A DNA stretch of 64,000 nucleotides from JBICHN01 sp043101845 (lineage in GTDB: Bacteria; Planctomycetota; Phycisphaerae; Phycisphaerales; UBA5793). The stretch covers positions 2,108,001-2,172,000 of the forward strand of contig JBICHN010000011.1 of the NCBI GenBank assembly GCA_043101845.1, read 5' to 3'. Below are positions 52,387 through 61,572 of this stretch, in pieces. The notes under the pieces are model-generated. The model did not search any database and had not been told where the DNA came from. It worked only from the letters and a program-made list of their open reading frames with translations. Made by a program: the position numbers and the translations under genes. How positions within the stretch are numbered: position 1 is the first letter of the stretch; each line of letters opens with the position of its first letter.

Positions 52387-55300
52387 ATGAATCCACTACG
52401 ACCGCGTTGGCTTCGTGTCTGCACGATCGGTATGGCCCTCTACGCCGGAAGCGGCGTGTACGGCCTGCTGCAGCCCACGGCCGAGAGTTTGTACGAGCAG
52501 GGTCAGACGCTGTTCGAGGATGGTGAACTCCTCGAAGCGAAGGAGATCCTGCTGCGAATCGACCTCGCCGAACTCGGCCGCGCTGAACGAACCGATGTGT
52601 ACCGGATGTTCGACGCGATCGACGCCGCGCTCAAGCAGATGCCGGAGACTGAACTTCGGATCCGCAAGGCCGAACTCGACATGGAGCGTGGCGCCTACGC
52701 CCGCGCCGTCTCGAACCTTCAGTTCGTCGTCGACTCAAACGAAGCCTCCGCCTCAGAGAAGAGCGAGGCCGAGTCGATGCTCGAGAAGGTGTACGCGATG
52801 CAGGATCGCATCGCGCCGCAGGTTCCGGCGATGATCGAGCAGGCGTCCGCGGACTTCCAGGCCGGCAATTACGCCGCTGCGAAGGCGAAGCTCATCGTCG
52901 CGCACAACTCCGGCGTGAAGCTCAACCTCGACCAGCAGACCGAACTCAGCACGCTGCTCGAAGAGATCTACACGATCGAAGCCGAGCAGAATGTCGAGTT
53001 CGATACGAGCGGCGTCGACCTCGCGATCATGGAAGGCTCGACCGAGCCCATGGCGATGGTCCAGCCCGCGACCGACGACCCGGCGCCCCAGCCGGTCGAA
53101 GATGACCCGTCCGTCGAAGAGGTCACCGACGAGACCGACCAGCCGATGGACGACGAGCCGGCGATGGAAGACGAGTATGTCGCCGAGCAGCCCGAAGAGG
53201 AGATGGACGAGCCGTTCGATCCGCCGGCCGACCTCATCTTCCAGGCCCAGCAGGCCGAAGCGGCCCGACTCCTCTCCCAGGCGCAGGAAGCCCAGGCTGA
53301 AGGTCGTTACGCCGCGGCCCTCGCGCTCTACGAGCGCGTCCTTGCCGTGCAGCCGGACAACGAGATCGCCCGCCAGGGGCGTGACCAGGTCAACACGCTG
53401 CTCAACCAGGGTTCGGTCCTGCAAGAGACCATTCAGGACACGCAGGTCCTCGCGCAGCAGCTCCGCGCCGAGTTCAACAACCTGCTCGAGCAGGCCCGCA
53501 TCCGCCGCGATCAGGGCGATTACAACCTCGGCTATGACCTCGTCACGCAGGCGAAGGTCATCCTGAGCGAACGCCGCCGCTACCTCTCTCAGGACGAGTA
53601 CGAGGCGCTCCGTCAGGAAGCCATCGATCTCGCGGAAGAGATTCGCACGCAGCAGTCCGCCGACGAGCTCCGCCTCATGCAGGAGCGCGAGCAGCAGATG
53701 CGCGACATTCGCCGGACCGAGCGCGAGCAGCTCGAACAGGAGCGTCGCCGGCAGATCGCCGAGAAGCTCATGAACATCCGGCGTCTCCAACTCGCCCAGA
53801 AGTATGACGAGGCGCTGCTCGAACTCGACGCGCTGCTCTTCCTCGATCCCGGGAATCCCGCGGCGATTGCGCTCAAGGAAACCATTCGCGAAATCCAGAT
53901 CTACCGCGAGTACGACCGGGTCAAGCGCGACAACAACCTGCGCGTCGCCGAGAACTCACTCGAGAATCTCAAGTCGCAGCGCATGCCGCGCGATGTCGTC
54001 GAGTATCCGGAAGACTGGCCGGCCCTCACGATTCGCCGCACCGAGAACTACGCCTTCCAGGATTCCGAGATTGACCGGAAGGTCTGGGACGCCCTCGCGA
54101 GCAAGCGCGTTCCGGTGAACTTCAGCGGCCATCCATTCGGTGATGTCGTGAACTTCATCGGCGAGGTCGCGAGCGTCAATGTCGATGTCGACTGGAAGAG
54201 CCTCGAAGAGAACTTCATCGATCGCAACACCTCGGTCAACTTAAAGCTCAACGACAATGTTCCGCTTCAGGTCGTCCTCGAACGCGTGCTCGAGAAGCTC
54301 GGCGAAGATGAGGAGTCACGACCGCATTACGCGATCTCCGACGGCATCCTCACGATCGCTTCGAAGGAGAAACTCCAGCAGAAGCCGGTCACGCATGTCT
54401 ACGACATCAAGGACCTGCTCATCGAGATTCCGAACTTCGGAGATGCGCCCGACTTCGATCTCGAGTCAATCCTCGACCGCCAGCGCTCCGACTCGATCCA
54501 GAACCGCCTGTTCGGCGAGTCGGATCGTGAAGAGGATTATGACCCGACGCGGCTCGGCCGCGACGAGATGATCGAGCGCCTCCGCGACATCATCACCCGC
54601 ATGATCGATCCGCGCTCGTGGCAGATCAACGGCGGCGAAATCGGCGAAATTGAAGAGCTCAACGGCAACTTCATTATCCGCACGACCGCCCGCAATCACC
54701 GCGACATCTCCAACCTGCTCGGCAAGCTCCGCGAAATCCGGGCGCTGCAGATCAATGTCGAGTCGCGCTTCCTGCTCGTCACCGAAGAGTTCTTCGAGAA
54801 GATCGGCTTCGACCTCGACATCTTCTGGGGCGGCGCTCCGTTCAATCGCGACAGCGAACTCGACCCGAATCTGCTCCCGTCCGACCTCTTCATCGATCGG
54901 ACGACGAACACGATTCAGCCGGTCGGTCAGCGTCAGTACTTCTCGCTGTTCGAACTCGTGCCCGCCGTCGACGCGAACGGCAACCCGATCCGCGACGCGA
55001 ATCGGCGCCAGCTTGTCGACCAGAACATTCCGGACGCCGGCATCTTCCAGCAGGGCCGCCACACCTTCGGGCCGTGGTCGGTTCAGCAGAACAGCCTCGG
55101 CCTCGCCGACGCCCTGTTCGGCGCCGACGCGTCGAGCCTCGCCGGCCAGGCCCTCGCGGCGTCCCCGGCGTTCACCTACGGCATCACCTACCTCGACGAG
55201 GTTCAGGTCGATCTCTTCATCGAAGCGACGCAGGCCGATCGCCGTAATGTCCAGCTCACGGCGCCGAAGCTGACCTTCTTCAACGGTCAGCGGGCGTTCG

Positions 55301-55881
55301 TGCAGGTCACGACGAGCCGCTTCTTCGTCTCCGACCTCCAGCCCGTCGTCGGCGACTCGTCGGCCGGCTTCGATCCGACGCTCTCGCCGCTCCGCGAAGG
55401 TGTCGTGCTCGATGTCGAGGGCACCGTGTCGGCGGACCGCCGGTATGTGACGCTGACCGTGCTCACGAGCCTCGCGAAGGTGCTCGACATCCAGTCGACC
55501 TCGGTGCCGATCGTCGTCGGTGGCCAGGTCGTCGCCTCCGGTCAGCAGAACAACATTCTCTCGCAGACCGCGTTCATCGAGCGGCCGATCATCCAGATCT
55601 CCCGCGTGAACACCTCGGTCACCGTCCCCGACAAGGGCACCATCCTTCTTGGCGGACAGTCGATCAAGAATGACATCGAACTCGAGACCGGCGTGCCGGT
55701 GCTCTCGAAGATTCCGATCATCAACCGCTTCTTCACGAATCGCGTGATGTCGACCGAAGAGCGCACGCTGCTTATCCTGCTCAAGCCCACCGTCATTCTC
55801 CAGCAGGAGAACGAAGAGCTTCTCTTCCCGGGCCTTCAGGATGCGCTGCGAAGCTCGGGCAGCTACGGTTCGCGGTTCTGA
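52387..55881 (+). CDS. Giant TPR-secretin (type II/IV pilus-like outer membrane channel)
   Basis: The 1164-residue protein has an N-terminal signal/anchor (LRVCTIGMALYAGSGVYGLL), about 500 residues of TPR-like helical repeats broken by an acidic Pro-rich stretch (about 215-280). A secretin N-domain follows at about 570-660 (VPVNFSGHPFGDVVNFIGEVASVNVDVDWK), then a C-terminal secretin pore at about 790-1150 ending with GVPVLSKIPIINRFFTNR and EERTLLILLKPTVI. Secretins form the outer membrane ring of type II secretion and type IV pili. TPRs could replace a separate pilotin or peptidoglycan linker. No other secretion genes are adjacent. Confidence 0.92.
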   Translation: MNPLRPRWLRVCTIGMALYAGSGVYGLLQPTAESLYEQGQTLFEDGELLEAKEILLRIDLAELGRAERTDVYRMFDAIDAALKQMPETELRIRKAELDMERGAYARAVSNLQFVVDSNEASASEKSEAESMLEKVYAMQDRIAPQVPAMIEQASADFQAGNYAAAKAKLIVAHNSGVKLNLDQQTELSTLLEEIYTIEAEQNVEFDTSGVDLAIMEGSTEPMAMVQPATDDPAPQPVEDDPSVEEVTDETDQPMDDEPAMEDEYVAEQPEEEMDEPFDPPADLIFQAQQAEAARLLSQAQEAQAEGRYAAALALYERVLAVQPDNEIARQGRDQVNTLLNQGSVLQETIQDTQVLAQQLRAEFNNLLEQARIRRDQGDYNLGYDLVTQAKVILSERRRYLSQDEYEALRQEAIDLAEEIRTQQSADELRLMQEREQQMRDIRRTEREQLEQERRRQIAEKLMNIRRLQLAQKYDEALLELDALLFLDPGNPAAIALKETIREIQIYREYDRVKRDNNLRVAENSLENLKSQRMPRDVVEYPEDWPALTIRRTENYAFQDSEIDRKVWDALASKRVPVNFSGHPFGDVVNFIGEVASVNVDVDWKSLEENFIDRNTSVNLKLNDNVPLQVVLERVLEKLGEDEESRPHYAISDGILTIASKEKLQQKPVTHVYDIKDLLIEIPNFGDAPDFDLESILDRQRSDSIQNRLFGESDREEDYDPTRLGRDEMIERLRDIITRMIDPRSWQINGGEIGEIEELNGNFIIRTTARNHRDISNLLGKLREIRALQINVESRFLLVTEEFFEKIGFDLDIFWGGAPFNRDSELDPNLLPSDLFIDRTTNTIQPVGQRQYFSLFELVPAVDANGNPIRDANRRQLVDQNIPDAGIFQQGRHTFGPWSVQQNSLGLADALFGADASSLAGQALAASPAFTYGITYLDEVQVDLFIEATQADRRNVQLTAPKLTFFNGQRAFVQVTTSRFFVSDLQPVVGDSSAGFDPTLSPLREGVVLDVEGTVSADRRYVTLTVLTSLAKVLDIQSTSVPIVVGGQVVASGQQNNILSQTAFIERPIIQISRVNTSVTVPDKGTILLGGQSIKNDIELETGVPVLSKIPIINRFFTNRVMSTEERTLLILLKPTVILQQENEELLFPGLQDALRSSGSYGSRF

Positions 55882-55925
55882 TTCGAACCCCCGCTGATTC
55901 CCAGCGGTTTCACGACGCCAATTAC

Positions 55926-55955
55926 GACGGCGGTCGTCCCTCGGGGCGACCGCCG
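55926..55955 (+). terminator. Hairpin after the secretin gene
   Basis: A perfect 10-bp stem (55926-55935 with 55946-55955) with a 10-base loop lies 45 bases after the secretin stop. No T run follows, so it may protect the 3' end rather than terminate alone. Confidence 0.5.
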
Positions 55956-56044
55956 TATCGTTGCGCAACCGCGTGTCGTCGCTTGACAGCCCGCGCCTGC
56001 GCGACCTATCTTGCCCCGTCCCGATTGCCGAGGAGCACCCCCCC

Positions 56045-56404
56045 ATGCCATCGCCCGAATCCCGGCTGCGCGTTCGCAAGCAGGACGGCGTGACGATCGT
56101 CGAGTTCGTCGACCGCAATATTCTTGATGAAGCGAACATTCAGCAGATCGGCGAAGAGATCATTCGCCTCGTCGACGACGAGCCGCAACCGAAGATCCTG
56201 ATCAGCTTCTCGAATGTGGACCACCTCTCGTCCGCGGCGCTCGGCGCGCTCATCACGATCAACAATCGCGTCAAGGAAAAAGACGGTCAACTGCGCCTCG
56301 CCGACATCAACGATCAGATTCTCGAGGTCTTCCACATCACCCGTCTCGATCGACTCTTCCAGATTCACGGAGACTCGGTCGAAGCCGTGGACAGTTTCAA
56401 TTGA
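56045..56404 (+). CDS. STAS-domain anti-anti-sigma factor (RsbV/SpoIIAA-like)
   Basis: The 119-residue protein shows the STAS pattern: VTIVEFVDRNILDEANIQQIGEEII, ILISFSNVDHLSSAALGALITINNRVKEKDGQLRLADINDQILEVFHITRLDRLFQI. The phosphorylatable serine is Ser62 or Ser63. In partner switching, the dephosphorylated form frees a sigma factor or other target from an RsbW-type kinase, and such a kinase is the next gene. GAGGAG lies eight bases before the ATG. Confidence 0.93.
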   Translation: MPSPESRLRVRKQDGVTIVEFVDRNILDEANIQQIGEEIIRLVDDEPQPKILISFSNVDHLSSAALGALITINNRVKEKDGQLRLADINDQILEVFHITRLDRLFQIHGDSVEAVDSFN

Positions 56405-56456
56405 GGCAGGGAACGATGGGCCGTCAACGGCTCCGGGGTCGCCCCATGCGCACACC

Positions 56457-56966
56457 ATGACCGCCGCGCCGGACAAATCCGGATGGCGATTCTCGCGAAC
56501 ACCGCCGGCTCCACCGGAGGACGCGACCAGCGTCGAGCTGCGCCACGATCGCGGCGCCATCGACCGGCTGCGCGACGAGATCACCGCGCGTTGTCTGGAA
56601 GAGGGATTCGACCAGGCCGCGACATTCGCGATCCGTCTCGCCTTCGAGGAAGCGGTCTCGAACGCGTTTCGTCACGGCGCCGGTGATGACCCCGACGCGA
56701 TTGTCAGAATCACCTGGGAGGTCAGCGACGGCCGCGTCTTTCTCCGCGTCGATGATCAGGGCCCCGGCTTCGACCCCGACGCCGTGCCCGACCCCACGCT
56801 CGACGAGAATCTCGAGCGACTCAGCGGCCGCGGACTCCTGCTCATGCGCGCGTACATGACCGAGGTCAGCTTCAACGACACGGGCAACGCGATCACCCTG
56901 GTCCGCCGGCGCGATCACGGCAGGAAGCACGCGTCGCCGCCGGCCGGCTCACGGCCTGCGACCTGA
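56457..56966 (+). CDS. Anti-sigma regulatory serine kinase (RsbW-like, HATPase_c)
   Basis: The 169-residue protein has a GHKL ATPase fold: N-box AIRLAFEEAVSNAFRHGAGD, G1 RVDDQGPGFDPD and G2-like LSGRGLLLMRAYMTEV. Such kinases phosphorylate the STAS partner and sequester a sigma factor or effector. It starts 52 bases after the STAS gene with no clear Shine-Dalgarno. No sigma-B-type gene or PP2C phosphatase (RsbU) is adjacent, so target and input are elsewhere. Confidence 0.9.
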   Translation: MTAAPDKSGWRFSRTPPAPPEDATSVELRHDRGAIDRLRDEITARCLEEGFDQAATFAIRLAFEEAVSNAFRHGAGDDPDAIVRITWEVSDGRVFLRVDDQGPGFDPDAVPDPTLDENLERLSGRGLLLMRAYMTEVSFNDTGNAITLVRRRDHGRKHASPPAGSRPAT

Positions 56967-56978
56967 ATCAGCCCTCGG

Positions 56979-57009
56979 AAAAGAAAAACGACCGCGCCGG
57001 GCGCGGTCG
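56979..57009 (-). terminator. Rho-independent terminator of gene 57048-57386
   Basis: A perfect 9-bp GC-rich stem (56989-56997 with 57001-57009) with a three-base loop is followed on the minus strand by a T-rich run (A-rich 56979-56988). Confidence 0.85.
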
Positions 57010-57047
57010 TGCATGATCAGTCGTGCGGGTGGCTGAGGACGATGCGT

Positions 57048-57386
57048 TCAGTTCGCCTCGGGTCCCTTGTCGCTCGCCTTGTACTCGACGAGGTCGGAGA
57101 CGCTCTCGAGGTCGGACATGATCTGCGGCCGGTAGCGGAGGAAGAACTCCTGCCCCTCCTCGGCCCGGACGATCTTGCCCACCTCCGGACGCTGCGACCA
57201 GATATTGCCGGCTCGCTGCCGGTGGACGGTCACCTTCGCCCGGACCGACTTCGCCTTCGCAAGGGCGTTCTGCGTGGAAGGATTCATCCGCATGAGACGC
57301 TCGAGCGTCTGACGGTCGTCCCTCGTGACGGGATTCTCCTTGACGGTCACCTTGATCCACTGACCGGGCTTGATCTTGTCCGGCAT
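57048..57386 (-). CDS. Small hypothetical protein
   Basis: The 112-residue product (MPDKIKPGQWIKVTVKENPVTRDDRQTLERLMRMNPSTQNALAKAKSVRAKVTVHRQRAGNIWSQRP...) is mixed alpha/beta with a basic middle, which suggests nucleic acid or ribosome contact, but no family is recognised. The ATG at 57386 has GAGGAG 10 bases upstream; an eight-codon-longer TTG start is less likely. It has its own strong terminator, so it is probably well expressed. Confidence 0.7.
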   Translation of the reverse strand: MPDKIKPGQWIKVTVKENPVTRDDRQTLERLMRMNPSTQNALAKAKSVRAKVTVHRQRAGNIWSQRPEVGKIVRAEEGQEFFLRYRPQIMSDLESVSDLVEYKASDKGPEAN

Positions 57387-57532
57387 CGCAGGGGTCTCCT
57401 CGCGGTTCAATACGGGCGTTTCTGAGCCCGGGAGTGTAGCCGACGCTCGGCCGGCTTCCAGTGGAGACGCGTCGCAATCCTCCGGTGAATACGGGATTCC
57501 GACCTCTCAGCCTCAATTCCGGGGCGAATGAG

Positions 57533-57562
57533 TTGACAGCACCCCCGATTGCGTTGTATCTT
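57533..57562 (+). promoter_or_regulatory. Strong sigma-70-type promoter of the ncRNA candidate
   Basis: TTGACA (57533-57538) and TATCTT (57557-57562) are spaced by 18 bases. This is the best consensus -35 in the window. Transcription should start near 57569. Confidence 0.75.
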
Positions 57563-57568
57563 CCAAGT

Positions 57569-57779
57569 GTGGATGAGCGGCAGGGTTCTCGATACGCCCG
57601 CTGTCTCTATGCTGATAGTTCGTCAACGGACGCACGACCGTTGACTCTGGCCGATACATCGTGACCGGCCCGCGCGGTGAGAGGTGCAAGGCCTCTCGTC
57701 GTTGGGCCACTGATGGTCACGACTATTCCCTGTGCCCGCCTCGCTGGTGCTAACCCATTGGCGAGGCGGTTTCGTTTTT
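57569..57779 (+). ncRNA. Structured non-coding RNA candidate, about 210 nt
   Basis: The transcript bounded by the promoter and terminator has no plausible ORF and sits alone between two minus-strand genes. It can fold as a closing stem (57575-57585 with 57728-57742), a hairpin A (57622-57629 with 57638-57645, perfect 8 bp) and a long hairpin B (57659-57666 with 57715-57722; 57667-57671 with 57704-57708; 57679-57684 with 57692-57697). The closing stem's 3' side competes with the terminator stem. Size and paired ends recall 6S RNA, but the multi-hairpin shape is not clearly 6S, tmRNA, RNase P or SRP RNA. Confidence 0.65.
57736..57779 (+). terminator. Rho-independent terminator of the ncRNA candidate
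   Basis: A perfect 9-bp stem (57736-57744 with 57761-57769) is followed by TTT-CG-TTTTT (57770-57779). Confidence 0.85.
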
Positions 57780-57889
57780 CTCGTTCCCGGTCGTGACGGC
57801 GCAACGAAGACCCGCGCCCCACCTTTCGGCGGCGCGCGGGCGAGAATGCTGAGCGAAATGTAACACAATGCTCGAGCTGATCGACTCGC

Positions 57890-59140
57890 CTATTTCAAGA
57901 CGCGCTCCCGCGGCGCGTCGACGAGCCACGCGCCCCAGGCTTCGAGATCTCCTGCGGGATTGAGTCCCGTTCCCACGATCGTCGTGCCGTCGTCCGAGAT
58001 ATCGGTCGCCTCGATGAGCGACCAGCCTTTCAACGATCCATCGAGCCGCCGGCGGTCGAGCGCGTTGGTCAGGACTTCGCAGGCGCCGCCCGGAGACCAG
58101 ATCGCCGCGTGGCTTTCCCCGGCGATTCGGACGGTCCCGACGATGTGGCCGGTCCCACTGCTCACCGCGAGCGCCCGCGAACTCTCAAAGCCCTCGATCG
58201 ACGGAACCGCGAGATCGATGCGCCGCCCGTCCATCCACGCGACCGCCCGCGCGAAGTCGCCGGAACCGACGAGACCAACGATCATCCGGCCGTCCCGCGT
58301 CACATCGCGGGCGGCGCCGGAATTCAACTCGATCGGGCGTGGCTCGCCGCCGATCGCCATGGTCGTCGGAACCGTGAGATTCTGATTCGCCTTCACCCGG
58401 AGGTTGTCCGAGCCGACGACGACGCGGCCGCCGAGCGCGACCGCAAGTCCGCGCCCGAAGCGCACGGGTCCACCCAGGTTTCCGAGCTCGACGAAGCCGA
58501 GCGCCTCGGTCCAGACGAAGGGCTGATACCACCCGTCGTGGTACGCGACCATTCCGGTAAGCGCCTCGCCGTTCGCGGTCACGCCGTAGGCCGGGCTGTG
58601 CTGCTGAATGATGCTCGGGATGACGCCGATGCCCCGCATGCCCTCACCCGGGCGCCACCGGAATCCTTCCGAACCGGGCACCATGCCCTGCATCGAGAGT
58701 TCAGACCAGCTTCCCCCGACGACCGTCATGCCGTCGGCCGACACATCTTCGGCGAAGCTGTGGAAGTACTCGTCTCCCGGAAGGTCGCCGAGCCCGACCA
58801 TCCCCTCCTCGCGCGTCCATCGGAACGCCTCGTAGCCGAGAAACGGATCACTGAACATGCTGCCCGGAGGCGGCGGATTGTCGACCGAGGCGAACGAACT
58901 CGACGAGCCGACGATGACCGACCCGTCGGCCGACACCGCCGTCGCGACGCTCACGGTCTCGCCTCCCGGCAGGTCCCCGAGCCCGGTGAACCAACCGTTC
59001 GACTGGCCGGCGGCGTTGAAGGTGATGAACAGGAATGCGATCGCGGCGAGAAGGGCGATCATGCGTCTTCGCCTGTTCGTGATGCGTCTGCGACCGACGA
59101 GTTTCTCCCCCCCGGCGGGCCTTGGCCGGGTACGACTCAT
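57890..59140 (-). CDS. Secreted HAF-repeat protein
   Basis: The 416-residue protein has an N-terminal basic stretch and membrane/signal helix (MIALLAAIAFLFITFNAAGQ), then about six beta-propeller-like repeats of the HAF type. Each has a GLGDLPGGE-like strand, AVSADGSVIVG, and an AFRW or PFVW motif. The family is common in secreted proteins of planctomycetes and proteobacteria; its function is unknown. The ATG at 59140 has CGGAGA eight bases upstream; the frame is open 16 codons further. Confidence 0.83.
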   Translation of the reverse strand: MSRTRPRPAGGEKLVGRRRITNRRRRMIALLAAIAFLFITFNAAGQSNGWFTGLGDLPGGETVSVATAVSADGSVIVGSSSSFASVDNPPPPGSMFSDPFLGYEAFRWTREEGMVGLGDLPGDEYFHSFAEDVSADGMTVVGGSWSELSMQGMVPGSEGFRWRPGEGMRGIGVIPSIIQQHSPAYGVTANGEALTGMVAYHDGWYQPFVWTEALGFVELGNLGGPVRFGRGLAVALGGRVVVGSDNLRVKANQNLTVPTTMAIGGEPRPIELNSGAARDVTRDGRMIVGLVGSGDFARAVAWMDGRRIDLAVPSIEGFESSRALAVSSGTGHIVGTVRIAGESHAAIWSPGGACEVLTNALDRRRLDGSLKGWSLIEATDISDDGTTIVGTGLNPAGDLEAWGAWLVDAPRERVLK

Positions 59141-59406
59141 GCGCAGATTCTCCGTTCGATCCGCTGAAGAGAAGGATCGTGTGTCCAACGAGAGTTCGTT
59201 GTTTGAAGGGAAACCGGAAAGAGCGAAACGCGTCCTGGCGCTTCGCGTGACATTTCACTATCGGCGACTGGATTGAGAACGCGTGAGATTCGTTCGAATT
59301 TTCGACGAACCGGGCATTTCGCGCGCGCGTCGCGATTGGCCGCTTCCGCGTCGTCCGGCTAGGCTTGAGCCGCGCGACGCCGAGACCGCGTCGTCGTCCG
59401 CCGTCC

Positions 59407-59480
59407 GCGCCCGTAGCTCAGCTGGATAGAGCAGCGGTTTCCTAAATCGCAGGTCGCAGGTTCGAGTCCTGCCGGGCGCA
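59407..59480 (+). tRNA. tRNA-Arg (anticodon CCT)
   Basis: A complete cloverleaf is visible: acceptor stem GCGCCCG/CGGGCGC, D-arm GCTC-GAGC, anticodon stem GCGGT/ATCGC with loop TTCCTAA (anticodon CCT, reading AGG), and T-arm GCAGG-TTCGAGT-CCTGC. The CCA end is not encoded. Confidence 0.96.
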
Positions 59481-59494
59481 TTCATTCCCCCTCT

Positions 59495-60076
59495 TCAGGC
59501 GTCCTTTCGATCCATCACTCGCGGTCGCGCCCGCGCTTCGGCGAAGTAACCGATCGCGTAATCGATCGCGCTCGCGGCGCTCAGCCCCGCCGCGGCGATG
59601 AACGCCACATCACGCCATTCCGGCGCCGCGAGCACGGCCACCATGAACGCGAAAAACGCGAGCGTCGTCAACTTCCCGAGCGGTCGCGCCCCGGCGTCCT
59701 TGAACGCGTCCCAGGCGCGCCGGTACGCCGCATACGCCACAAACGCCGAGACGGTGAGGTCGCGCGTGAGCAGGATGAGAAGTTCCCACCACAGCAGTTC
59801 GCCGCGCACGAGAAACATCGCGAGTACGACGAGCGTGAAGAGCTTGTCCGCCGTTCCATCGAGTATGGCGCCGATCCAGGTTCCCAGGTTGAACCGCCGC
59901 GCGAGAAACCCGTCGATGAGATCGCTGAGACCGGCGACCACGATGACAACAAGACGCGCCGTCTCGTCCACGACGAACGGATACCACGCGGCCAGCGCGA
60001 GTCGGAGCACCGTGAACGCGTTCGGGACGAGTACGAGCCAGCGGCGGGATGGGACGAATCGGTCAGCGGTCAACAC
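59495..60076 (-). CDS. CDP-alcohol phosphatidyltransferase family protein
   Basis: The 193-residue membrane protein has the CDP-alcohol motif DLIDGFLARRFNLGTWIGAILDGTADK, matching DxxDGxxARx8GxxxDxxxD, and four to five helices. PgsA-type (phosphatidylglycerophosphate synthase) and cardiolipin-type enzymes share this motif; the substrate cannot be separated here. The start is GTG 60076 or the adjacent TTG 60073; TAGCGT lies six bases before the TTG, so a leaderless start is possible. Confidence 0.9.
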   Translation of the reverse strand: MLTADRFVPSRRWLVLVPNAFTVLRLALAAWYPFVVDETARLVVIVVAGLSDLIDGFLARRFNLGTWIGAILDGTADKLFTLVVLAMFLVRGELLWWELLILLTRDLTVSAFVAYAAYRRAWDAFKDAGARPLGKLTTLAFFAFMVAVLAAPEWRDVAFIAAAGLSAASAIDYAIGYFAEARARPRVMDRKDA

Positions 60077-60159
60077 CGAACGCTAGCGCCGGCTCGATGA
60101 CTATGCTCGATCATCCCCGGGCCGCGTATCATGCCCCGCGGGCCTGGAGTGAGTTGACC

Positions 60160-60645
60160 ATGTCGTGGGAGCCCCACAAGGAGATCGAGCGCAAGTACCT
60201 CCTGACCGGCATGCCGGCGCTGCCCGGTGGCGCCGTCGTCGATGAACTCGAGATCGACCAGGGGTACTACTTCGATCACGCGAGCGAAGAGATGGCTCGC
60301 GTCCGACGCGTCCGCCATCAGGACGGACGCCGCGCGTACTACCGCACCGTCAAGCGCGGCAGCGGGCTTGTGCGTGAGGAGTTCGAGTCGGACCTCACCC
60401 GCGAATCCTTCGAGGAGATCTGGCCGCAGACGATCGGCCGCCGCATTCAGAAGACCCGCTTCCTCGTGCGCGAGAACGAATTCATCTGGGAGATCGACCG
60501 CTTCGAGGATCGTGAACTTGTCCTCGCCGAAGTCGAACTCGAAACGCCGGAGACGATCGCGCCGGTCCCCCAGTGGGTCGCCGCCCGACTCGACCGCGAA
60601 GTCACCGAAGAACGCGAATATACGAACATGAGCCTCGCCCGCTGA
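60160..60645 (+). CDS. CYTH-domain protein (triphosphate tunnel metalloenzyme)
   Basis: The 161-residue protein starts with the signature EIERKYLL (residues 8-15; ExExK) and alternates charged strands (ARVRRVRHQDGRRAYYRTVKRGSG, REEFESDLTRESFEEIWP, IQKTRFLVRENEFIWEIDRFEDRELVLAEVELETP). Its length fits short bacterial CYTH proteins that act on triphosphates such as inorganic tripolyphosphate or thiamine triphosphate. GGAG lies 10 bases before the ATG. Confidence 0.9.
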   Translation: MSWEPHKEIERKYLLTGMPALPGGAVVDELEIDQGYYFDHASEEMARVRRVRHQDGRRAYYRTVKRGSGLVREEFESDLTRESFEEIWPQTIGRRIQKTRFLVRENEFIWEIDRFEDRELVLAEVELETPETIAPVPQWVAARLDREVTEEREYTNMSLAR

Positions 60646-60760
60646 GCGTTCGATCCGGATCCGGCGCGGCTTTCCCCTCCTGTCCGACCCGTCTACGCTC
60701 CCTCTCGACTCCACGACGCTCGAAACGAACCACGACCGCATGGTCAGGAGGCGCGGCGCC

Positions 60761-61543
60761 ATGGGACTCATGTCCGGCAAGAAGGGACTCGTCATCGGCG
60801 TAGCGAACGATCGTTCCTACGCCTGGCACATCGCGCATTCGCTCAAGGCGCACGGCGCCGAGCTCATGTTTACCCATCTCCCCGGCGACAAGATGGAGCG
60901 CCGCGTGCGTTCCGCCGTCTCCGAACTCGAGATCGAGAATCCGTGGCTGCGCCCGCTCGACGCGACAGATGAGGCCGGCATGCAGTCGGTCTTCGGCGAG
61001 GCGGCGCAACACGGCGGCGGCTCGATCGACTTCCTTGTGCATTCGATCGCGTTCGCCGACAAGGATTACCTCGAGGTCGGCAAGTTCATCGACACGCCGC
61101 GCGACGCGTATCTGCAGGCGGTCGAGGTAAGCGCCTACACGCTCCTCTCGATGGCCCGTGCCGCGAAACCCCACATGTCGAACGGCGGATCGATTCTCGG
61201 CATGACCTACTACGGCGCCGAAAAAGTCGTCCCCGGTTACAATGTGATGGGCGTCGCGAAGTCGGCCCTCGAATCGACCTGCCGCTACCTCGCCTCCGAC
61301 CTCGGACGATCGAAGATCCGCGTGAACACGATCTCCGGCGGCCCGCTCAAGACGCTCTCGGCGATGGGCGTCGGCGGATTCTCGAAGATGCTCGACTTCG
61401 TCGAGTCGCGCGCCCCGCTCGGGCGCAACATCGAAGGCGGCGAAGTCGGCGACACCGCCGTGTGGCTGCTCAGTGACCTTTCGACCGGCGTGACGGGGCA
61501 GAACATCTTCGTCGACGCCGGCTATTGCGCCATGGGAATGTGA
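60761..61543 (+). CDS. fabI: Enoyl-[acyl-carrier-protein] reductase (FabI)
   Basis: FabI reduces trans-2-enoyl-ACP in fatty acid elongation. The 260-residue SDR shows GLVIGVANDRSYAWHIAHSL (the FabI form of the NADH-binding motif), LVHSIAFADKDYL, ILGMTYYGAEKVVPGYNVMGVAKSALE (catalytic Tyr-x6-Lys) and ISGGPLKTLSAMGVGGF. AGGAGG lies upstream of the ATG at 60761. Confidence 0.96.
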   Translation: MGLMSGKKGLVIGVANDRSYAWHIAHSLKAHGAELMFTHLPGDKMERRVRSAVSELEIENPWLRPLDATDEAGMQSVFGEAAQHGGGSIDFLVHSIAFADKDYLEVGKFIDTPRDAYLQAVEVSAYTLLSMARAAKPHMSNGGSILGMTYYGAEKVVPGYNVMGVAKSALESTCRYLASDLGRSKIRVNTISGGPLKTLSAMGVGGFSKMLDFVESRAPLGRNIEGGEVGDTAVWLLSDLSTGVTGQNIFVDAGYCAMGM

Positions 61544-61572
61544 CGCGCGGCGCCAGCCGCCCGCCGACCGCG

